Notes: generated by a model not told the origin, from the sequence alone. DNA of 64,000 nucleotides from Alphaproteobacteria bacterium (GCA_030427405.1 JAUHXK010000003.1:275049-339048), one strand, 5' to 3'; numbered from the stretch's first letter, positions 15,614 to 25,911 are shown. Made by a program: numbers and translations.

Positions 15614-16771
15614 ATGAAAATCCTGACAACGACCCAAGAGCTGGCCACTTTCTGCAAGGCTGCCGCTGACTACCCTTACGTCACCGTAGATACCGAGTTT
15701 CTGCGCGAACGGACGTATTATTCCAAACTCTGCCTGGTTCAGATCGCGGTTCCCTCGGACGATGAGGGCAGCGCCGTTCTGGTTGACCCGTTGGCCGAAG
15801 ATATGTCGCTTGACCCCCTGTACGAGTTATTTGCAAACGAAGACGTCGTCAAAGTTTTCCATGCCGCGCGGCAGGACCTTGAAATATTCTGGGTCGAGGC
15901 GGGCGTGTTCCCCAAACCGCTTTTCGACACGCAGGTCGCCGCGATGGTCTGCGGCTTCGGAGAGCAGGTGGGATATGAAACCCTGGTGCGCAAGATCTGC
16001 AAGCAGGGTGTCGATAAGACGTCGCGGTTCACGGACTGGTCTCGCCGTCCGCTCAGCGATGCGCAGAAAACCTATGCGCTGGCTGATGTGACCCATCTGC
16101 GGCAGATCTATGAATACCTGGCCGCTGAGTTGAAAAAAACCAAGCGAAGCCATTGGGTTGCCGAAGAGCTGAAGATTTTGACCCAGCCGACGACCTATGA
16201 AATCCAGCCGCAGGATGCGTGGCGCCGGGTCAAGACGCGGACCAATTCAGCCAAGTTTCTGGCGGTCGTGCGCGAGCTTGCGCAGTTTCGCGAATCCTAT
16301 GCACAATCGAACAACGTGCCGCGCAGTCGGGTCTTCAAGGACGATGCGCTGATCGAGCTGGCCTCGACCAAGCCCAAGACCCCTGCCGATCTGGGCGGGT
16401 CGCGCCTGTTGCTGCGCGAGGCCCGGAAAGGCGTGATTGCCGACGGTATTCTGGCGGCGGTGAAACGCGGGGTGAACTGTCCGGCAGAGGACATGCCAAA
16501 GGTGGACAACAGCCGCGACAAGCTGAAGGTCAATCCGGCATTGGCCGACCTGTTGCGTGTTTTGCTCAAGTCTAAAACCGAAAGCTCGGGCGTGGCGGCC
16601 AAGCTGATCGCCACCAGCGCCGATCTGGACCAGATTGCTGCCGGTGAGCGTGACGTCCCGGCCATGACGGGATGGCGCTATGAAGTATTTGGCGAAGACG
16701 CGCTGAAACTGTGCGAGGGCAAAATCGCGCTGGCGGCCAACGGCCAGTCGGTTCAGGCCGTATCCTTGTAG
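15614..16771 (+). CDS. rnd: Ribonuclease D
   Basis: The 385-residue product is a 3'-5' exoribonuclease for tRNA end maturation. The DEDD exonuclease domain starts with VDTEFLRERTYY (Asp26, Glu28), continues with FHAARQDLEIF and ends with the ADVTHL Asp; Tyr-type spacing fits DEDDy enzymes. One or two HRDC domains follow from about residue 205. It is monocistronic after purN with a 114-base gap that should hold a promoter. Confidence 0.95.
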   Translation: MKILTTTQELATFCKAAADYPYVTVDTEFLRERTYYSKLCLVQIAVPSDDEGSAVLVDPLAEDMSLDPLYELFANEDVVKVFHAARQDLEIFWVEAGVFPKPLFDTQVAAMVCGFGEQVGYETLVRKICKQGVDKTSRFTDWSRRPLSDAQKTYALADVTHLRQIYEYLAAELKKTKRSHWVAEELKILTQPTTYEIQPQDAWRRVKTRTNSAKFLAVVRELAQFRESYAQSNNVPRSRVFKDDALIELASTKPKTPADLGGSRLLLREARKGVIADGILAAVKRGVNCPAEDMPKVDNSRDKLKVNPALADLLRVLLKSKTESSGVAAKLIATSADLDQIAAGERDVPAMTGWRYEVFGEDALKLCEGKIALAANGQSVQAVSL

Positions 16772-16776
16772 ATCGC

Positions 16777-17301
16777 TCAGCGGCGGCGCGATTCCAATTT
16801 GTTCTGCTGGCCGATCACTCGCACCAGGCGCACATTCTGAAGATCCTGATCGCTGACATTGACCGCGTCCGACACCATGCGTGACCGTTCTGGTCCCTGT
16901 TGCGTGGCATATCGGGGGTAGTTCACGCGGAATGTGAACTCCAAAACGCCGTCTTCGCGGTTCTCTGACGAAACAACCGGAACCAGTCGGGCGTTATAAG
17001 CGCCCTGGCGGATGGCCGTGCCTGTCGCATAGATGATTGCGCCGGTCGGGGTCGGGTTGATCCGCAATTCGTCGATCACGGCAATCGGAACGCTGGTATC
17101 CGTTTCCTCAGGGCGGGATAACAGCCCGGTGCCGCCGCGCTGTGCGGGAATCAGCGCGTCCGCATCATTCGGCGCGGTGGCCTCGGCCGGTGGCGGCGGG
17201 GGGCCGAACCAGTTGGACGGGTTTGCGCGTGAATTGCGCCAACTGCTGCATGCGGACAGGGTCAGGGTGGCGACCAAAAGAACGGACAGAGATTTTTGCA
17301 T
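16777..17301 (-). CDS. Hypothetical lipoprotein
   Basis: The 174-residue product begins with a lipoprotein signal peptide ending in LSAC (Cys about 18), so it is probably anchored in a membrane on the periplasmic side. A Pro/Ala-rich linker (GPPPPPAEA) leads to a beta-rich domain with PIAVIDELRINPTPTGAIIY and VNYPRYATQQGP. The family is not recognised beyond conserved alphaproteobacterial lipoproteins. It converges on rnd with a 5-base gap. Confidence 0.75.
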   Translation of the reverse strand: MQKSLSVLLVATLTLSACSSWRNSRANPSNWFGPPPPPAEATAPNDADALIPAQRGGTGLLSRPEETDTSVPIAVIDELRINPTPTGAIIYATGTAIRQGAYNARLVPVVSSENREDGVLEFTFRVNYPRYATQQGPERSRMVSDAVNVSDQDLQNVRLVRVIGQQNKLESRRR

Positions 17302-17440
17302 GGACCCATGACCTTGTGCGTTATTGTCTGCAACGGGTTACCGCAAAACCGGCGGGTTGAAAAGCCGCGCTTGGGGGTGGACAGCCGAGGTCGGGCAACT
17401 TAGGTCAGTTTTGAGATCGCAACGCAAGGACCGCCACGCC

Positions 17441-17851
17441 ATGGCCACGCCCGCCTTTGAAGATATCGTAGAGGATTTCGAGTTCCTGGAAGACTGGGAA
17501 GACCGGTATCGCCACGTTATCGAACAGGGCAAGGCGATGGCACCATTGGACGATGCGCTGAAGGTGCCGGCAACCAAGGTGGATGGCTGTGCCAGCCAGG
17601 TCTGGCTGCATCCGGTGGTCGATGGCGGCACGTTCCGTTTTGACGGCGACAGCGATGCGCTGATTGTGCGGGGGCTGATCGCCGTATTGCGGGCGCTGTA
17701 CAATGACCTTCCCGTGGGTGCGGTTGCCGCTGTCGACGCAGGGGCCGAACTGGCGCGTCTGGGCCTGCACGATCACCTGTCGGCGCAGCGGTCGAACGGG
17801 TTGCGCGCAATGGTCGAACGAATCCGCGACGTGGCGCGCGAATACGCCTGA
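17441..17851 (+). CDS. sufE: SufE family Fe-S cluster assembly sulfur acceptor
   Basis: This 136-residue protein accepts persulfide sulfur from a SufS-type desulfurase. The conserved Cys is in KVDGCASQVW, and the N-terminal FEFLEDWEDRYRHVIEQG and C-terminal LGLHDHLSAQRSNGLRAM segments are typical. I chose ATG 17441, which lies ten bases behind AAGGA; the frame extends upstream to 17324 without conserved sequence. It stands alone, apart from a suf operon. Confidence 0.93.
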   Translation: MATPAFEDIVEDFEFLEDWEDRYRHVIEQGKAMAPLDDALKVPATKVDGCASQVWLHPVVDGGTFRFDGDSDALIVRGLIAVLRALYNDLPVGAVAAVDAGAELARLGLHDHLSAQRSNGLRAMVERIRDVAREYA

Positions 17852-17870
17852 TCGGCGTGGGGCAGGGGCA

Positions 17871-18539
17871 TTAGCCCTGAGGCTCTGATTTTGCCCAGCG
17901 TGATAAGGTTGTTTCCAGATCACCATAGCTGGTAACCCGGCGTTCGAACGCCAGCCCCATCCGGTTGGCGCAGTCGCGCGCCTTTTCGGTCAGCGCCGGG
18001 TCGTCGGTCTGTGCCTGGTAAACAAGCTTGGTGTAATTGCCGAAATACATGTCCCGTAGCTCGGGGTGGCGATCCAGGCCAAGGGGTTTCCAGACAAAGG
18101 CGTCAAACTGGCGGGCCAGGAAATCCGTCAGGTAGAACGCGGTGGTTTCATCTTCGCCATGTTCGGCAAACACCTGATTCCCCTCGAAGAACGAGTAGCA
18201 ATGCGGTCCCTTGATCATTTCAACGCCAAGCCTGTCACAGGCGCTTTGCAATAGGCCACCGGTGCCGCAATCGGCATAGACCACATAGATCGCGTCATAA
18301 TGGTCGCGGTGCTTTGCGACGGCATCCTCGACGGCTTTCGTGATTTTTTCTGGGTGGACGTGCAGGATGGCGGGCAGGCATGTCAGCGCCAGATGATCCC
18401 AGCCATTGCGCGTTTTCAGGTCCAGGATTTCGCGAGCCAATGCGCCGCAGGCAATCAGCAGCGTGTTTTGCCGCGCGTCCAGGCTGGCATAGCCGTGCCG
18501 CGTCAGGCTTTCATCGTCGGGGATGTCGTTCTTGTGCAT
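17871..18539 (-). CDS. DUF1638 protein, associated with corrinoid methyltransferases
   Basis: The 222-residue product carries the DUF1638 signature: IACGALAREI near residue 30, LPAILHVHPEKI, then YDAIYVVYADCGTGG and GPHCYSFF. Members usually sit beside corrinoid proteins and MttB-type methyltransferases, but their reaction is not settled. Here the corrinoid protein gene is upstream on the same strand, separated by a Hint-domain gene. Conserved Cys and His residues could bind a metal (inference). Confidence 0.88.
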   Translation of the reverse strand: MHKNDIPDDESLTRHGYASLDARQNTLLIACGALAREILDLKTRNGWDHLALTCLPAILHVHPEKITKAVEDAVAKHRDHYDAIYVVYADCGTGGLLQSACDRLGVEMIKGPHCYSFFEGNQVFAEHGEDETTAFYLTDFLARQFDAFVWKPLGLDRHPELRDMYFGNYTKLVYQAQTDDPALTEKARDCANRMGLAFERRVTSYGDLETTLSRWAKSEPQG

Positions 18540-18616
18540 GGCTCTGACCCAATGGCTGCCCCGATAGCAGACGCCTTACGGCCACCGAACGCAACCCCCG
18601 TTTCCGACATGCCGTA

Positions 18617-19651
18617 TCAGGCCACCGACGCAAGCGTTTCGAACCGCTTCAACGACGGGCGGGCGGATGGGCCATAGGCCTGCGGACCGTGATCCGCAAC
18701 CTGGGGGAAAAGCGCAAGGATTTCAGTCCTGGCGTCGGCCGTAAGCGTGGACCAGGACAGGGTACCGGGGTGAAAGCTTTCGCTAAGGCTGCCTTCGGCC
18801 CAGATCAATTCGTGCCGGTCGAACAACAGGTGGAAATAGGTAACGTTTCCGCCGGTTTGGAGGGTCGCATACGGGCCGCCCAACAGGTGTTTTGCCGGGC
18901 ACAGCGCCTCGGGGTGGCCGGTGTTCAACTCAACGCGCCAGTCGCGGACCAACATCCGGTGTTGCGGGGAAACCAACAGGTCGCGACGGTTGCCGAAAGC
19001 GCCGGCCTTGATCCGCACCGGAGCAAACGCCCCCTGCGCCGGGACCGTTCTCTGGCCGATCCAGCGGATGCATTGCAGTCCGTTATCAAGTGTCTGAACC
19101 CTGTCGCCGATACGCAGGTCGTCAATACGTCGTTCGCCCCTGTCGGTGGCGATACGCGTACCCGCGGTAAAGCACGTCACCAGGTCCCAGGTTTCGCGGC
19201 TGGCGGTCAGCCCGGAATAGCGGTTTCCCAGCAGGCTGTTGAGGGTGATCGACTGTATCGGCCCCGATTGCAGAACGGCCTGGTCCTGATTGTTGGAAAA
19301 CTCTGGCATCAGGTAAGTGTTGCCGTCGGTGTCCTGCGCGACCACGGCCGAGATGTTTCCCGTGCTGCCATCGGAAAAGGTGAGGGTGGCCTTGTAGATC
19401 GAGGTTGCGTCAAATGTCTGCGCCGGTCCGCCGTTGATCGAAAACTGCTCGGCCCGCGTGTTGTCCATGTCATAGACCGCGCCCGAGACATTGACCGCGC
19501 TCCAGCTCACGGCGCTGTTCAACAGGGCATCACCCGGCGCACCAAAGGTCTGCCCGACCAGGGCGGCGGCGTTTTCGGCGGTGTTGTTGCCGTCGTTCGT
19601 GTCGATATCGGCAAGATTGCCCAGGTACAGGGCGGTAAAAGTCTGGGGCAC
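18617..19651 (-). CDS. Hint-domain protein
   Basis: The 344-residue protein has an N-terminal beta-rich part (to about 160) with repeats of Gly, Asn and Asp. A Hint (Hedgehog/intein-type) domain then starts at CFTAGTRIATDRGERRIDDL, followed by LGDR-like IGDRVQTLDNG, LVSPQHRMLV and FHLLFDRHELIWAEG. Such proteins are frequent in Roseobacter relatives and may self-cleave at the Cys, often in secreted proteins. The start is GTG at 19651 behind GAGG. It sits between the corrinoid and DUF1638 genes; a terminator precedes it, so it is probably transcribed separately. Confidence 0.85.
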   Translation of the reverse strand: MPQTFTALYLGNLADIDTNDGNNTAENAAALVGQTFGAPGDALLNSAVSWSAVNVSGAVYDMDNTRAEQFSINGGPAQTFDATSIYKATLTFSDGSTGNISAVVAQDTDGNTYLMPEFSNNQDQAVLQSGPIQSITLNSLLGNRYSGLTASRETWDLVTCFTAGTRIATDRGERRIDDLRIGDRVQTLDNGLQCIRWIGQRTVPAQGAFAPVRIKAGAFGNRRDLLVSPQHRMLVRDWRVELNTGHPEALCPAKHLLGGPYATLQTGGNVTYFHLLFDRHELIWAEGSLSESFHPGTLSWSTLTADARTEILALFPQVADHGPQAYGPSARPSLKRFETLASVA

Positions 19652-19737
19652 GGAAAACCTCGGCTATTGCACAAGGGTTTCTACCCGCAGACCGTTTTAG
19701 AAACGGTAAACAGGCCCGGAATGGGCGTGGCCGCAAG

Positions 19738-19767
19738 AAAAAAGCCGCCCCGAAAGGCGGCCTTTTG
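19738..19767 (-). terminator. Terminator of the corrinoid protein gene
   Basis: Arms GCCGCC (19744-19749) and GGCGGC (19756-19761) around CCGAAA are flanked by six A (19738-19743) and TTTT. On the minus strand this reads as a stem followed by six T. Confidence 0.85.
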
Positions 19768-19786
19768 TCAGTTCAGTGGGACGCCG

Positions 19787-20485
19787 TCAGCCAGCCAACT
19801 GGTTGTGTTTGCGCGCCACGAATTCCTTGGCGGTTTCCACGGCAACGGCGGCGTCGCGGCAATAGGCATCGGCGCCGATGGCCTTGCCGAATTCTTCGTT
19901 CAGCGGCGCGCCGCCGACCAGCACGATATAATCTTCGCGCATGCCCTGTTCGACCAATGTGTCAATGACCACTTTCATGTAGGGCATCGTGGTCGTCAGC
20001 AGCGCGGACATGCCCAGAATGTCGGGCTCTTCTGTCTCCAGCGCCTCAAGGTAGTTTTCGACGGGGTTGTTGATCCCCAGGTCCACGACCTCGAACCCGG
20101 CGCCTTCCATCATCATCGACACAAGGTTCTTGCCGATGTCGTGAATGTCGCCTTTGACGGTGCCGATGACCATCTTGCCGACGCGTGGCGCGCCGGTTTC
20201 GGCCAGCAGGGGCTTGAGGATGGTCATCCCGCCCTTCATCGCGTTGGCGGCCAGCAGAACCTCGGGTACGAACAGGATGCCGTCACGGAAATCATGCCCG
20301 ACGATCGTCATACCGCCGACCAGAGCCTTGGTCAGAATGTCGTAAGGCGCCCAACCCCGCTCCAGCAGGATATTCACACCTTCTTCGATTTCTTCCTTCA
20401 GACCGTCGTAAAGGTCATCAAACATCTGCTCGACGAGTTCATCGTCGTTGAGTTCCGACAGGACAATGTCTTCTTCGTCAGACAT
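19787..20485 (-). CDS. Corrinoid (B12-binding) methyl-carrier protein
   Basis: The 232-residue product has a helical cap domain (about 1-95) and a B12-binding domain starting near 100. The cobalamin-ligating motif is GDIHDIGKNLVSMM (DxHxxG), followed by GFEVVDLGINNP and LGMSALLTTTM. Such proteins accept a methyl group from an MttB-type methyltransferase and pass it on to folate. The candidate methyltransferase in this window is at 47900-49444. It is divergent from the radical SAM gene across 321 bases. Confidence 0.93.
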   Translation of the reverse strand: MSDEEDIVLSELNDDELVEQMFDDLYDGLKEEIEEGVNILLERGWAPYDILTKALVGGMTIVGHDFRDGILFVPEVLLAANAMKGGMTILKPLLAETGAPRVGKMVIGTVKGDIHDIGKNLVSMMMEGAGFEVVDLGINNPVENYLEALETEEPDILGMSALLTTTMPYMKVVIDTLVEQGMREDYIVLVGGAPLNEEFGKAIGADAYCRDAAVAVETAKEFVARKHNQLAG

Positions 20486-20806
20486 GCGCGTTTCCCTGAG
20501 CTGTTTGGGCCGGGGCCCGTGGTGGCGAGATTTATTACGTTGTGGCCATTTCGCCGCAGGGTGACTTTGACGATTGCGACCTCAGTCGTTCCGAGACCGA
20601 CCTATAGGGGATAATTCGCGGGGGCTCGACGGAATAATTTGCATGATCATCGTGTATTTGGCTCAGGTTGCGGGCCAATGCGCCCAACGGCGGCGAATAT
20701 GGGTGTTCCGCGGCCGGTTTGGCGCGATGGCGGCAAAAACCGGGGGTGGTTGCCACATGGCGTGGGATTAACTAGGTTGAAGGTGCCAGAACAAACAGGG
20801 AACAAA
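20486..20806. other. Intergenic region without a gene
   Basis: The 321 bases separate divergent genes, so they should hold two promoters. GATAATTC (20609-20616) and GGAATAAT are AT-rich elements. I see no cobalamin riboswitch and no RNA gene. Confidence 0.5.
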
Positions 20807-21874
20807 ATGCGCAATCAACCAAAGCCATTGGCCAGGGGGGCCGTGTCGAATGCGGCGGGGCGCTATGAACGGTATGTGCCTGAGGCGTTCGACGATGGCT
20901 GGGACAATGATCAGGACGTGCCTGTGCTGCGCACCGATGTGCGGGATGAACATGCGCGTAGCGTGATCACCTTCAACACGTCGCCCGATTTGCCGTTTGA
21001 CCGGTCGATCAACCCCTATCGGGGATGCGAACACGGGTGCATCTACTGTTTTGCGCGTCCCACCCATGCCTATCTCGGCCTGTCTGCGGGTCTGGATTTT
21101 GAAACCCGCCTGATTGCCCGGCCCAACGCGGCCGAAGTCCTGAGGCGTGAATTGTCGCGCCGCACCTATAAGGTTGCGCCGATCGCAATGGGCACAAACA
21201 CCGACCCGTACCAGCCGGTCGAAAAGACGCGCCGGATTACCCGGGCCTGCCTTGAAGTTTTGCACGATTTTGGCCACCCGGTGGCCATTGTGACCAAGGG
21301 AACCATGGTCGAACGTGACCTGGATATTCTGGCGCCTATGGCGCGGCGCGGGCTTGTGCGGGTCGGTATTTCGCTGACAACCCTTGATGCCGACCTCTCA
21401 CGCCGGATGGAGCCGCGCGCCCCGGCGCCGCGGCGCCGCCTTGAAACGATACGGCGATTGACCGGGGCAGGGGTGCCGGTACGGGTCATGACTTCGCCCG
21501 TCATACCGGGGCTGACGGATCACGAACTTGAAACCCTGCTTGCCGCCGGGCACGCGGCGGGGGCCGATGCGGCCAGTTGGATCATGCTGCGGCTGCCACG
21601 CGAAGTGTCGGGCCTGTGGCAGGAATGGCTGGACAAGCACCAGCCAACGCGTGCGCGCAAGGTCATGAGCCACCTAAGGGAGATGCATGGCGGCCGGGAC
21701 TATGACCCGCGTTGGGGGCAGAGGATGCGCGGTCAGGGGCCCTATGCCGCGCTGATTGCGCAAAGGTTTGACAGGGCCTGTTCCCAACTGGGGCTCACGC
21801 ACAGGACATCGCCGTTGAACTGCGCCGCGTTTGCCGTACCGCCGCAGCCAGGCGATCAGTTGAACCTGTTCTGA
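20807..21874 (+). CDS. PA0069-family radical SAM protein
   Basis: The 355-residue product contains the radical SAM cluster motif CEHGCIYCFARPTHAY, preceded by NTSPDLPFDRSINPYRG and followed by MGTNTDPYQPVEK and VRVMTSPVIPGL. These define the PA0069 (SplB-like) family, whose substrate is unknown. I chose ATG 20807, preceded by CAGGGAACAAA; sequence further up is not conserved in character. It stands alone on the plus strand. Confidence 0.9.
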   Translation: MRNQPKPLARGAVSNAAGRYERYVPEAFDDGWDNDQDVPVLRTDVRDEHARSVITFNTSPDLPFDRSINPYRGCEHGCIYCFARPTHAYLGLSAGLDFETRLIARPNAAEVLRRELSRRTYKVAPIAMGTNTDPYQPVEKTRRITRACLEVLHDFGHPVAIVTKGTMVERDLDILAPMARRGLVRVGISLTTLDADLSRRMEPRAPAPRRRLETIRRLTGAGVPVRVMTSPVIPGLTDHELETLLAAGHAAGADAASWIMLRLPREVSGLWQEWLDKHQPTRARKVMSHLREMHGGRDYDPRWGQRMRGQGPYAALIAQRFDRACSQLGLTHRTSPLNCAAFAVPPQPGDQLNLF

Positions 21875-21881
21875 TGCCGGA

Positions 21882-22832
21882 TCAGAAGCTGATCCCGATC
21901 CCGGCGGTGAACCCATTGACCGTGTCGCTGCCATAGTAGCGCACCATGATGCGCGTCGTGGTCACCCAGGGAACCCATGTGTCCGACAGGTCAACCTCGA
22001 TACCGCCGCCGACACGGGCCAGCCAGTCGGTGCCCAACACAAGAGACTGATCGCCGATCAGGTATGAAAAGGACAGGTCCCCAACCCAGCGCACCGGACG
22101 GCCAAACATGCGTGTGCCGGTGGGAAACCTGTAGCGGGTCCACAACACGGCATTTGCTGCGGTGGACTGAACCAGCAGGTCCTTGTCATCGCCGATCGGC
22201 CAGTACTCGATATGCGTATAGCGAAAGCTCATCTCGAATTCGCGATCGTTTTCAAGCGGCCGATCATAGGCAAGCGTGAACGATCCCCCGGCGCCGCCGG
22301 CCCAAAGCCCGCCGCTTTGGACAAAGTCGCGGTCCAGCCCCAGTCGGTTGGCAACTGCCTGTGTCACCACCGACGCATCAGACTGGGTTCGGCCAATCGA
22401 GATATGGGCCATCGGCGTCAGCGTCCAGTGGTCGTTCAGGTCGAACTGGTACCCGATACCTCCGGTCGCAGCGGCGCTGGTCCATTTCAACGGCAAAACA
22501 GCGGTTTGGCCCGAGCCGCTGAAGCTGAGGACGGGATCATACCGGGCATAGCCGATATAGCCTTCCAGATAGATCGGCACGCCTTCGCTCAGCCGGAAGC
22601 CTCCGCCCAATTGGGCGGATTTGAAATCATAGTCCCGGTTCCGGGTGTTGGATTGCAGCGATATCGCACTGGCCGAGTCATCGGGAATTCCGGCCAGCCC
22701 CATGACAGCCAGCGACCCGGCAGCGTTTTCGCGCTGCAGGTCCTTGAACTTGTTTTCCAGCCCGCTTTGCGCAAGGGCAGGGCCGCCGAGGATCAGCAGG
22801 CAGAGGAAAGGCAACAGGAAAGTGGATTTCAT
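21882..22832 (-). CDS. Outer-membrane beta-barrel protein (solitary autotransporter-like)
   Basis: The 316-residue product has a signal peptide (LLPFLCLLILGGPALAQS) cleaved near residue 22 and a series of amphipathic strands ending in a C-terminal Phe (FTAGIGISF), the classic barrel assembly signal. Strand segments such as IYLEGYIGYARYDP and VWTRYRFP-like repeats fit a solitary autotransporter-type barrel. No passenger domain is present. I chose ATG 22832 since it begins the signal peptide. Confidence 0.75.
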   Translation of the reverse strand: MKSTFLLPFLCLLILGGPALAQSGLENKFKDLQRENAAGSLAVMGLAGIPDDSASAISLQSNTRNRDYDFKSAQLGGGFRLSEGVPIYLEGYIGYARYDPVLSFSGSGQTAVLPLKWTSAAATGGIGYQFDLNDHWTLTPMAHISIGRTQSDASVVTQAVANRLGLDRDFVQSGGLWAGGAGGSFTLAYDRPLENDREFEMSFRYTHIEYWPIGDDKDLLVQSTAANAVLWTRYRFPTGTRMFGRPVRWVGDLSFSYLIGDQSLVLGTDWLARVGGGIEVDLSDTWVPWVTTTRIMVRYYGSDTVNGFTAGIGISF

Positions 22833-22955
22833 TGTGATTCTGCCTGGATTTGATCCGCGCAGAATACCCTCCCGGACATCTGGGAAAAGGACACAGCCCC
22901 CCTGGCCGTTATTTTTGCTGCAATCGCTTCTGTTTGGTAACACTGGCCCAAAACG

Positions 22956-22979
22956 AAAAAGGCCCCGCATCGCGGGACC
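22956..22979 (-). terminator. gltA terminator
   Basis: Arms GGCCCCGC (22961-22968) and GCGGGACC (22972-22979) with a 3-base loop pair along their length with one G-U. Five A on the plus strand (22956-22960) become the T-tract for the minus-strand gene gltA. Confidence 0.8.
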
Positions 22980-23015
22980 CTTTGGTCATTTTGTACCGGC
23001 GATACCCTGGCAGGT

Positions 23016-24311
23016 TCAGCGGTTTTCGATATCCACGTAATCGCGCAGCGTTTCGCCCAGATACAGCTGGCGCGGGCGGCCGATCTTGTTCTGCGGATCC
23101 GCGATCATCTCTTTCCATTGGCTGACCCAGCCGACGGTGCGCGAAAGCGCAAAGATCGGGGTGAACATCGATGTCGGGAAGCCCATCGCCTCGAGGATGA
23201 TGCCCGAATAGAAATCCACGTTCGGGAACAGTTTCTTCTCGGTGAAATACGGGTCTTCCAGCGCCTCGCGTTCCAGCTCCTTGGCGACCTGAAGCTTGGG
23301 GTTGTCCTCGATCCCAAGCAGGTCAAGCACTTCGTCTGCCGACTGCTTCATCACTTTGGCGCGGGGGTCGAAATTCTTGTAGACGCGGTGACCAAAGCCC
23401 ATCAGACGGAACGGATCGTTCTTGTCCTTGGCGCGGGCGATGTATTCGGGGATGCGGTCAACGCTGCCGATCTCTTCGAGCATCTCAAGACAGGCTTGGT
23501 TGGCGCCACCATGCGCCGGGCCCCAAAGACAGGCGATACCAGCCGCGATACAGGCGAACGGGTTGGCACCCGAAGACGACGCCAGACGCACGGTCGAGGT
23601 CGATGCGTTCTGTTCGTGATCCGCGTGCAGGGTAAAGATACGGTCCATCGCACGGCTGAGGATCGGGTTGACCTCGTAGTCTTCGGCCGGAACGCTAAAG
23701 CACATGCGCAGGAAGTTCGACGCATAGTCCAGATCGTTGCGCGGATACACGAAGGGCTGCCCGGTGTGGTATTTATAGGCCCAGGCCGCGATGGTCGGCA
23801 TCTTGGCGATCAGACGGTGCGAGGCGACCTCGCGCTGGCGCGGATCCGAGATATCGGTCGAGTCGTGGTAGAAAGCCGACATCGCGCCAACAACACCCAC
23901 CATGATCGCCATCGGGTGCGCGTCACGGCGGAACCCGCGATAGAAATACTGCATCTGCTCGTGCAGCATCGTGTGGCGGGTGATGGTGGTTTCAAAGGTC
24001 TCCAGATCCTTGGCCGCCGGCAGCTCTCCGTACAGAAGCAAATAGCATACTTCGAGGAAGTGCGATTTCTCAGCCAACTGGTCAATCGGATAGCCGCGGT
24101 GCAGCAGTTCACCTTTTTCCCCGTCGATATAGGTGATGGTGCTGTCACAGCTTGCGGTCGAGGTGAAACCGGGGTCATAGGTGAACACACCTGCCTGACC
24201 GTAAAGCTTGCGGATGTCGATGACATCGGGACCTGCAGTCGGCGAGTGTACCGGCAACTCGTATGTATCGCCGTGCACAGTCAAAGTGGCTGTTTTTGGG
24301 CTCTCGGTCAT
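23016..24311 (-). CDS. gltA: Citrate synthase
   Basis: This 431-residue enzyme condenses acetyl-CoA and oxaloacetate at the head of the citric acid cycle. The His and Asp catalytic segments are visible as [14 protein letters not shown] and [16 protein letters not shown], with the earlier [19 protein letters not shown]. The N-terminal extension and length fit the type II (hexameric, NADH-sensitive) enzyme of Gram-negative bacteria. It lies downstream of gltX with a 120-base gap and ends in a good terminator. Confidence 0.97.
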   Translation of the reverse strand: MTESPKTATLTVHGDTYELPVHSPTAGPDVIDIRKLYGQAGVFTYDPGFTSTASCDSTITYIDGEKGELLHRGYPIDQLAEKSHFLEVCYLLLYGELPAAKDLETFETTITRHTMLHEQMQYFYRGFRRDAHPMAIMVGVVGAMSAFYHDSTDISDPRQREVASHRLIAKMPTIAAWAYKYHTGQPFVYPRNDLDYASNFLRMCFSVPAEDYEVNPILSRAMDRIFTLHADHEQNASTSTVRLASSSGANPFACIAAGIACLWGPAHGGANQACLEMLEEIGSVDRIPEYIARAKDKNDPFRLMGFGHRVYKNFDPRAKVMKQSADEVLDLLGIEDNPKLQVAKELEREALEDPYFTEKKLFPNVDFYSGIILEAMGFPTSMFTPIFALSRTVGWVSQWKEMIADPQNKIGRPRQLYLGETLRDYVDIENR

Positions 24312-24431
24312 GGGTATCCCTTCCTCAATCGTTCGTATGCCGGTGCGAGCTCCGGCATTGCGGGCAACGGTTGCGCGTGGTCGCGCAATCCGTCGTGTAA
24401 CTGAGCAGCGTTACCCGAATGTGAAACCCGG

Positions 24432-25832
24432 CTATTGCGCTGCATCCGACAGTCGCGCTAGGGTTTCATCCCGCCCCAGCACGAGCATCATGTCAAACAC
24501 CGAAGGCGTTACGGCGCGTCCCGCCAGTGCGGCCCTCAGGGGCCCGGCCAGCTTGCCGAACTTGACCCCGTTGGCGTCGGCAAACGCGTTCAGGGCTTCC
24601 TCCAGATCATTCCGCGTCCAGCTAACATTTTGCAACTGCGGCGTCAATTCATTCAGTATACCATCGGATACAGATGCAAGCGCCTTCTGCGCCTTCTCAT
24701 CCGGGGAAATCGGCCGCTGCGTCAGAACAAACTGCGCTTTTTCAAGTAGTTCGGGGAAGGTCCGGGCGCGATCCTTGAGGCAATACATCGCACGTTCCAG
24801 ATCAGCGGCCTGTGTTTCCGTGAGGTCAGGCAGGTTCGCGGCGTCCAGATAGCCCTGAATCTCGTGCCGCAATGCAGCATCCTCGGCGATGGCAATATGC
24901 TGCCCGCTCAGATTTTCCAGCTTTTTCAGGTCGAACCGCGCAGGGCTTTTGCCGATTCCGTCCAGGTCAAACCACTCTTTCGCCTGGGCGTCGGTAAAGA
25001 ACTCGTCGTCGCCGTGGCTCCAACCCAGGCGCGCCAAGTAGTTGCGCATCCCGGCGGCAGGGTATCCCATCGCCTGGTATTCCTGCGCACCCAACGCGCC
25101 GTGGCGTTTGGACAATTTCTTGCCGTCGGGGCCGTGAATCAGCGGGATGTGCGCCCAGACCGGGACATCCCAGCCCATCGCCTCATAGATCATCATCTGG
25201 CGCGCGGCGTTGTTGAGGTGATCATCGCCGCGGATCACATGGGTCACGCCCATGTCGTGGTCATCGACCACAACCGCCAGCATATAGACCGGGGTGCCGT
25301 CCGAGCGAAGCAGGATCATGTCGTCCAACTGATCGTTCTTGATGGTAACATCGCCCTGAACCTGATCCCGGATGACGGTCACACCGTCCTGCGGGGCCTT
25401 GATGCGGATGGCATAGGGAAGGTCGGGGTGGTCGGCGTCATCCGCGTCGCGCCAGGGGCTGCGGAACAGGGTCGACTTGCCCTGTGCCCGCGCGTCTTCG
25501 CGAAAGGCGGTGATTTCGTCCTGAGTGGCAAAGCACTTATAAGCCTTGCCTTGGTCCAGTAGGTGACGGGCAATTTCGGCGTGCCTGTCCGCGCCGTCGA
25601 ACTGGCTGACAATCTCGCCGTCATGGTCCAGGCCCAGCCATTCCATCCCCTTGAGGATCGCGGCGGTTGCCTCGGGTGTTGAACGTGCCCGGTCGGTATC
25701 TTCGATGCGCAACAGGAACTTGCCTCCGCGACCGCGTGCGTAAAGCCAATTGAACAGCGCGGTGCGCGCGCCTCCAATATGCAGAAAGCCGGTTGGAGAG
25801 GGGGCAAATCGAGTGACGACCTGTTCGGGCAT
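24432..25832 (-). CDS. gltX: Glutamyl-tRNA synthetase
   Basis: This 466-residue class I synthetase charges tRNA-Glu. The ATP-binding HIGH motif is in [17 protein letters not shown] (about residue 11-27) and the KMSKS equivalent is KLSKRHG. Length and an extended C-terminal anticodon-binding part are typical of alphaproteobacterial GltX. It is divergent from comEC; the 79-base gap contains the dyad GTTAACC-TTTT-GGTAAC (about 25840-25856), a possible operator. Confidence 0.97.
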   Translation of the reverse strand: MPEQVVTRFAPSPTGFLHIGGARTALFNWLYARGRGGKFLLRIEDTDRARSTPEATAAILKGMEWLGLDHDGEIVSQFDGADRHAEIARHLLDQGKAYKCFATQDEITAFREDARAQGKSTLFRSPWRDADDADHPDLPYAIRIKAPQDGVTVIRDQVQGDVTIKNDQLDDMILLRSDGTPVYMLAVVVDDHDMGVTHVIRGDDHLNNAARQMMIYEAMGWDVPVWAHIPLIHGPDGKKLSKRHGALGAQEYQAMGYPAAGMRNYLARLGWSHGDDEFFTDAQAKEWFDLDGIGKSPARFDLKKLENLSGQHIAIAEDAALRHEIQGYLDAANLPDLTETQAADLERAMYCLKDRARTFPELLEKAQFVLTQRPISPDEKAQKALASVSDGILNELTPQLQNVSWTRNDLEEALNAFADANGVKFGKLAGPLRAALAGRAVTPSVFDMMLVLGRDETLARLSDAAQ

Positions 25833-25911
25833 GGTGAGTGTTAACCTTTTGGTAACCGCGTCGGCGCTAGTGTTGGCGCCTGTCTAACGAGCCGGAAGGA
25901 CGGGGGCAACC

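Noticed and set aside
18689..20614. 641-codon open frame on the plus strand
   Set aside because: It is antisense to the Hint and corrinoid protein genes, whose products are recognised families; long antisense frames are common in GC-rich DNA.
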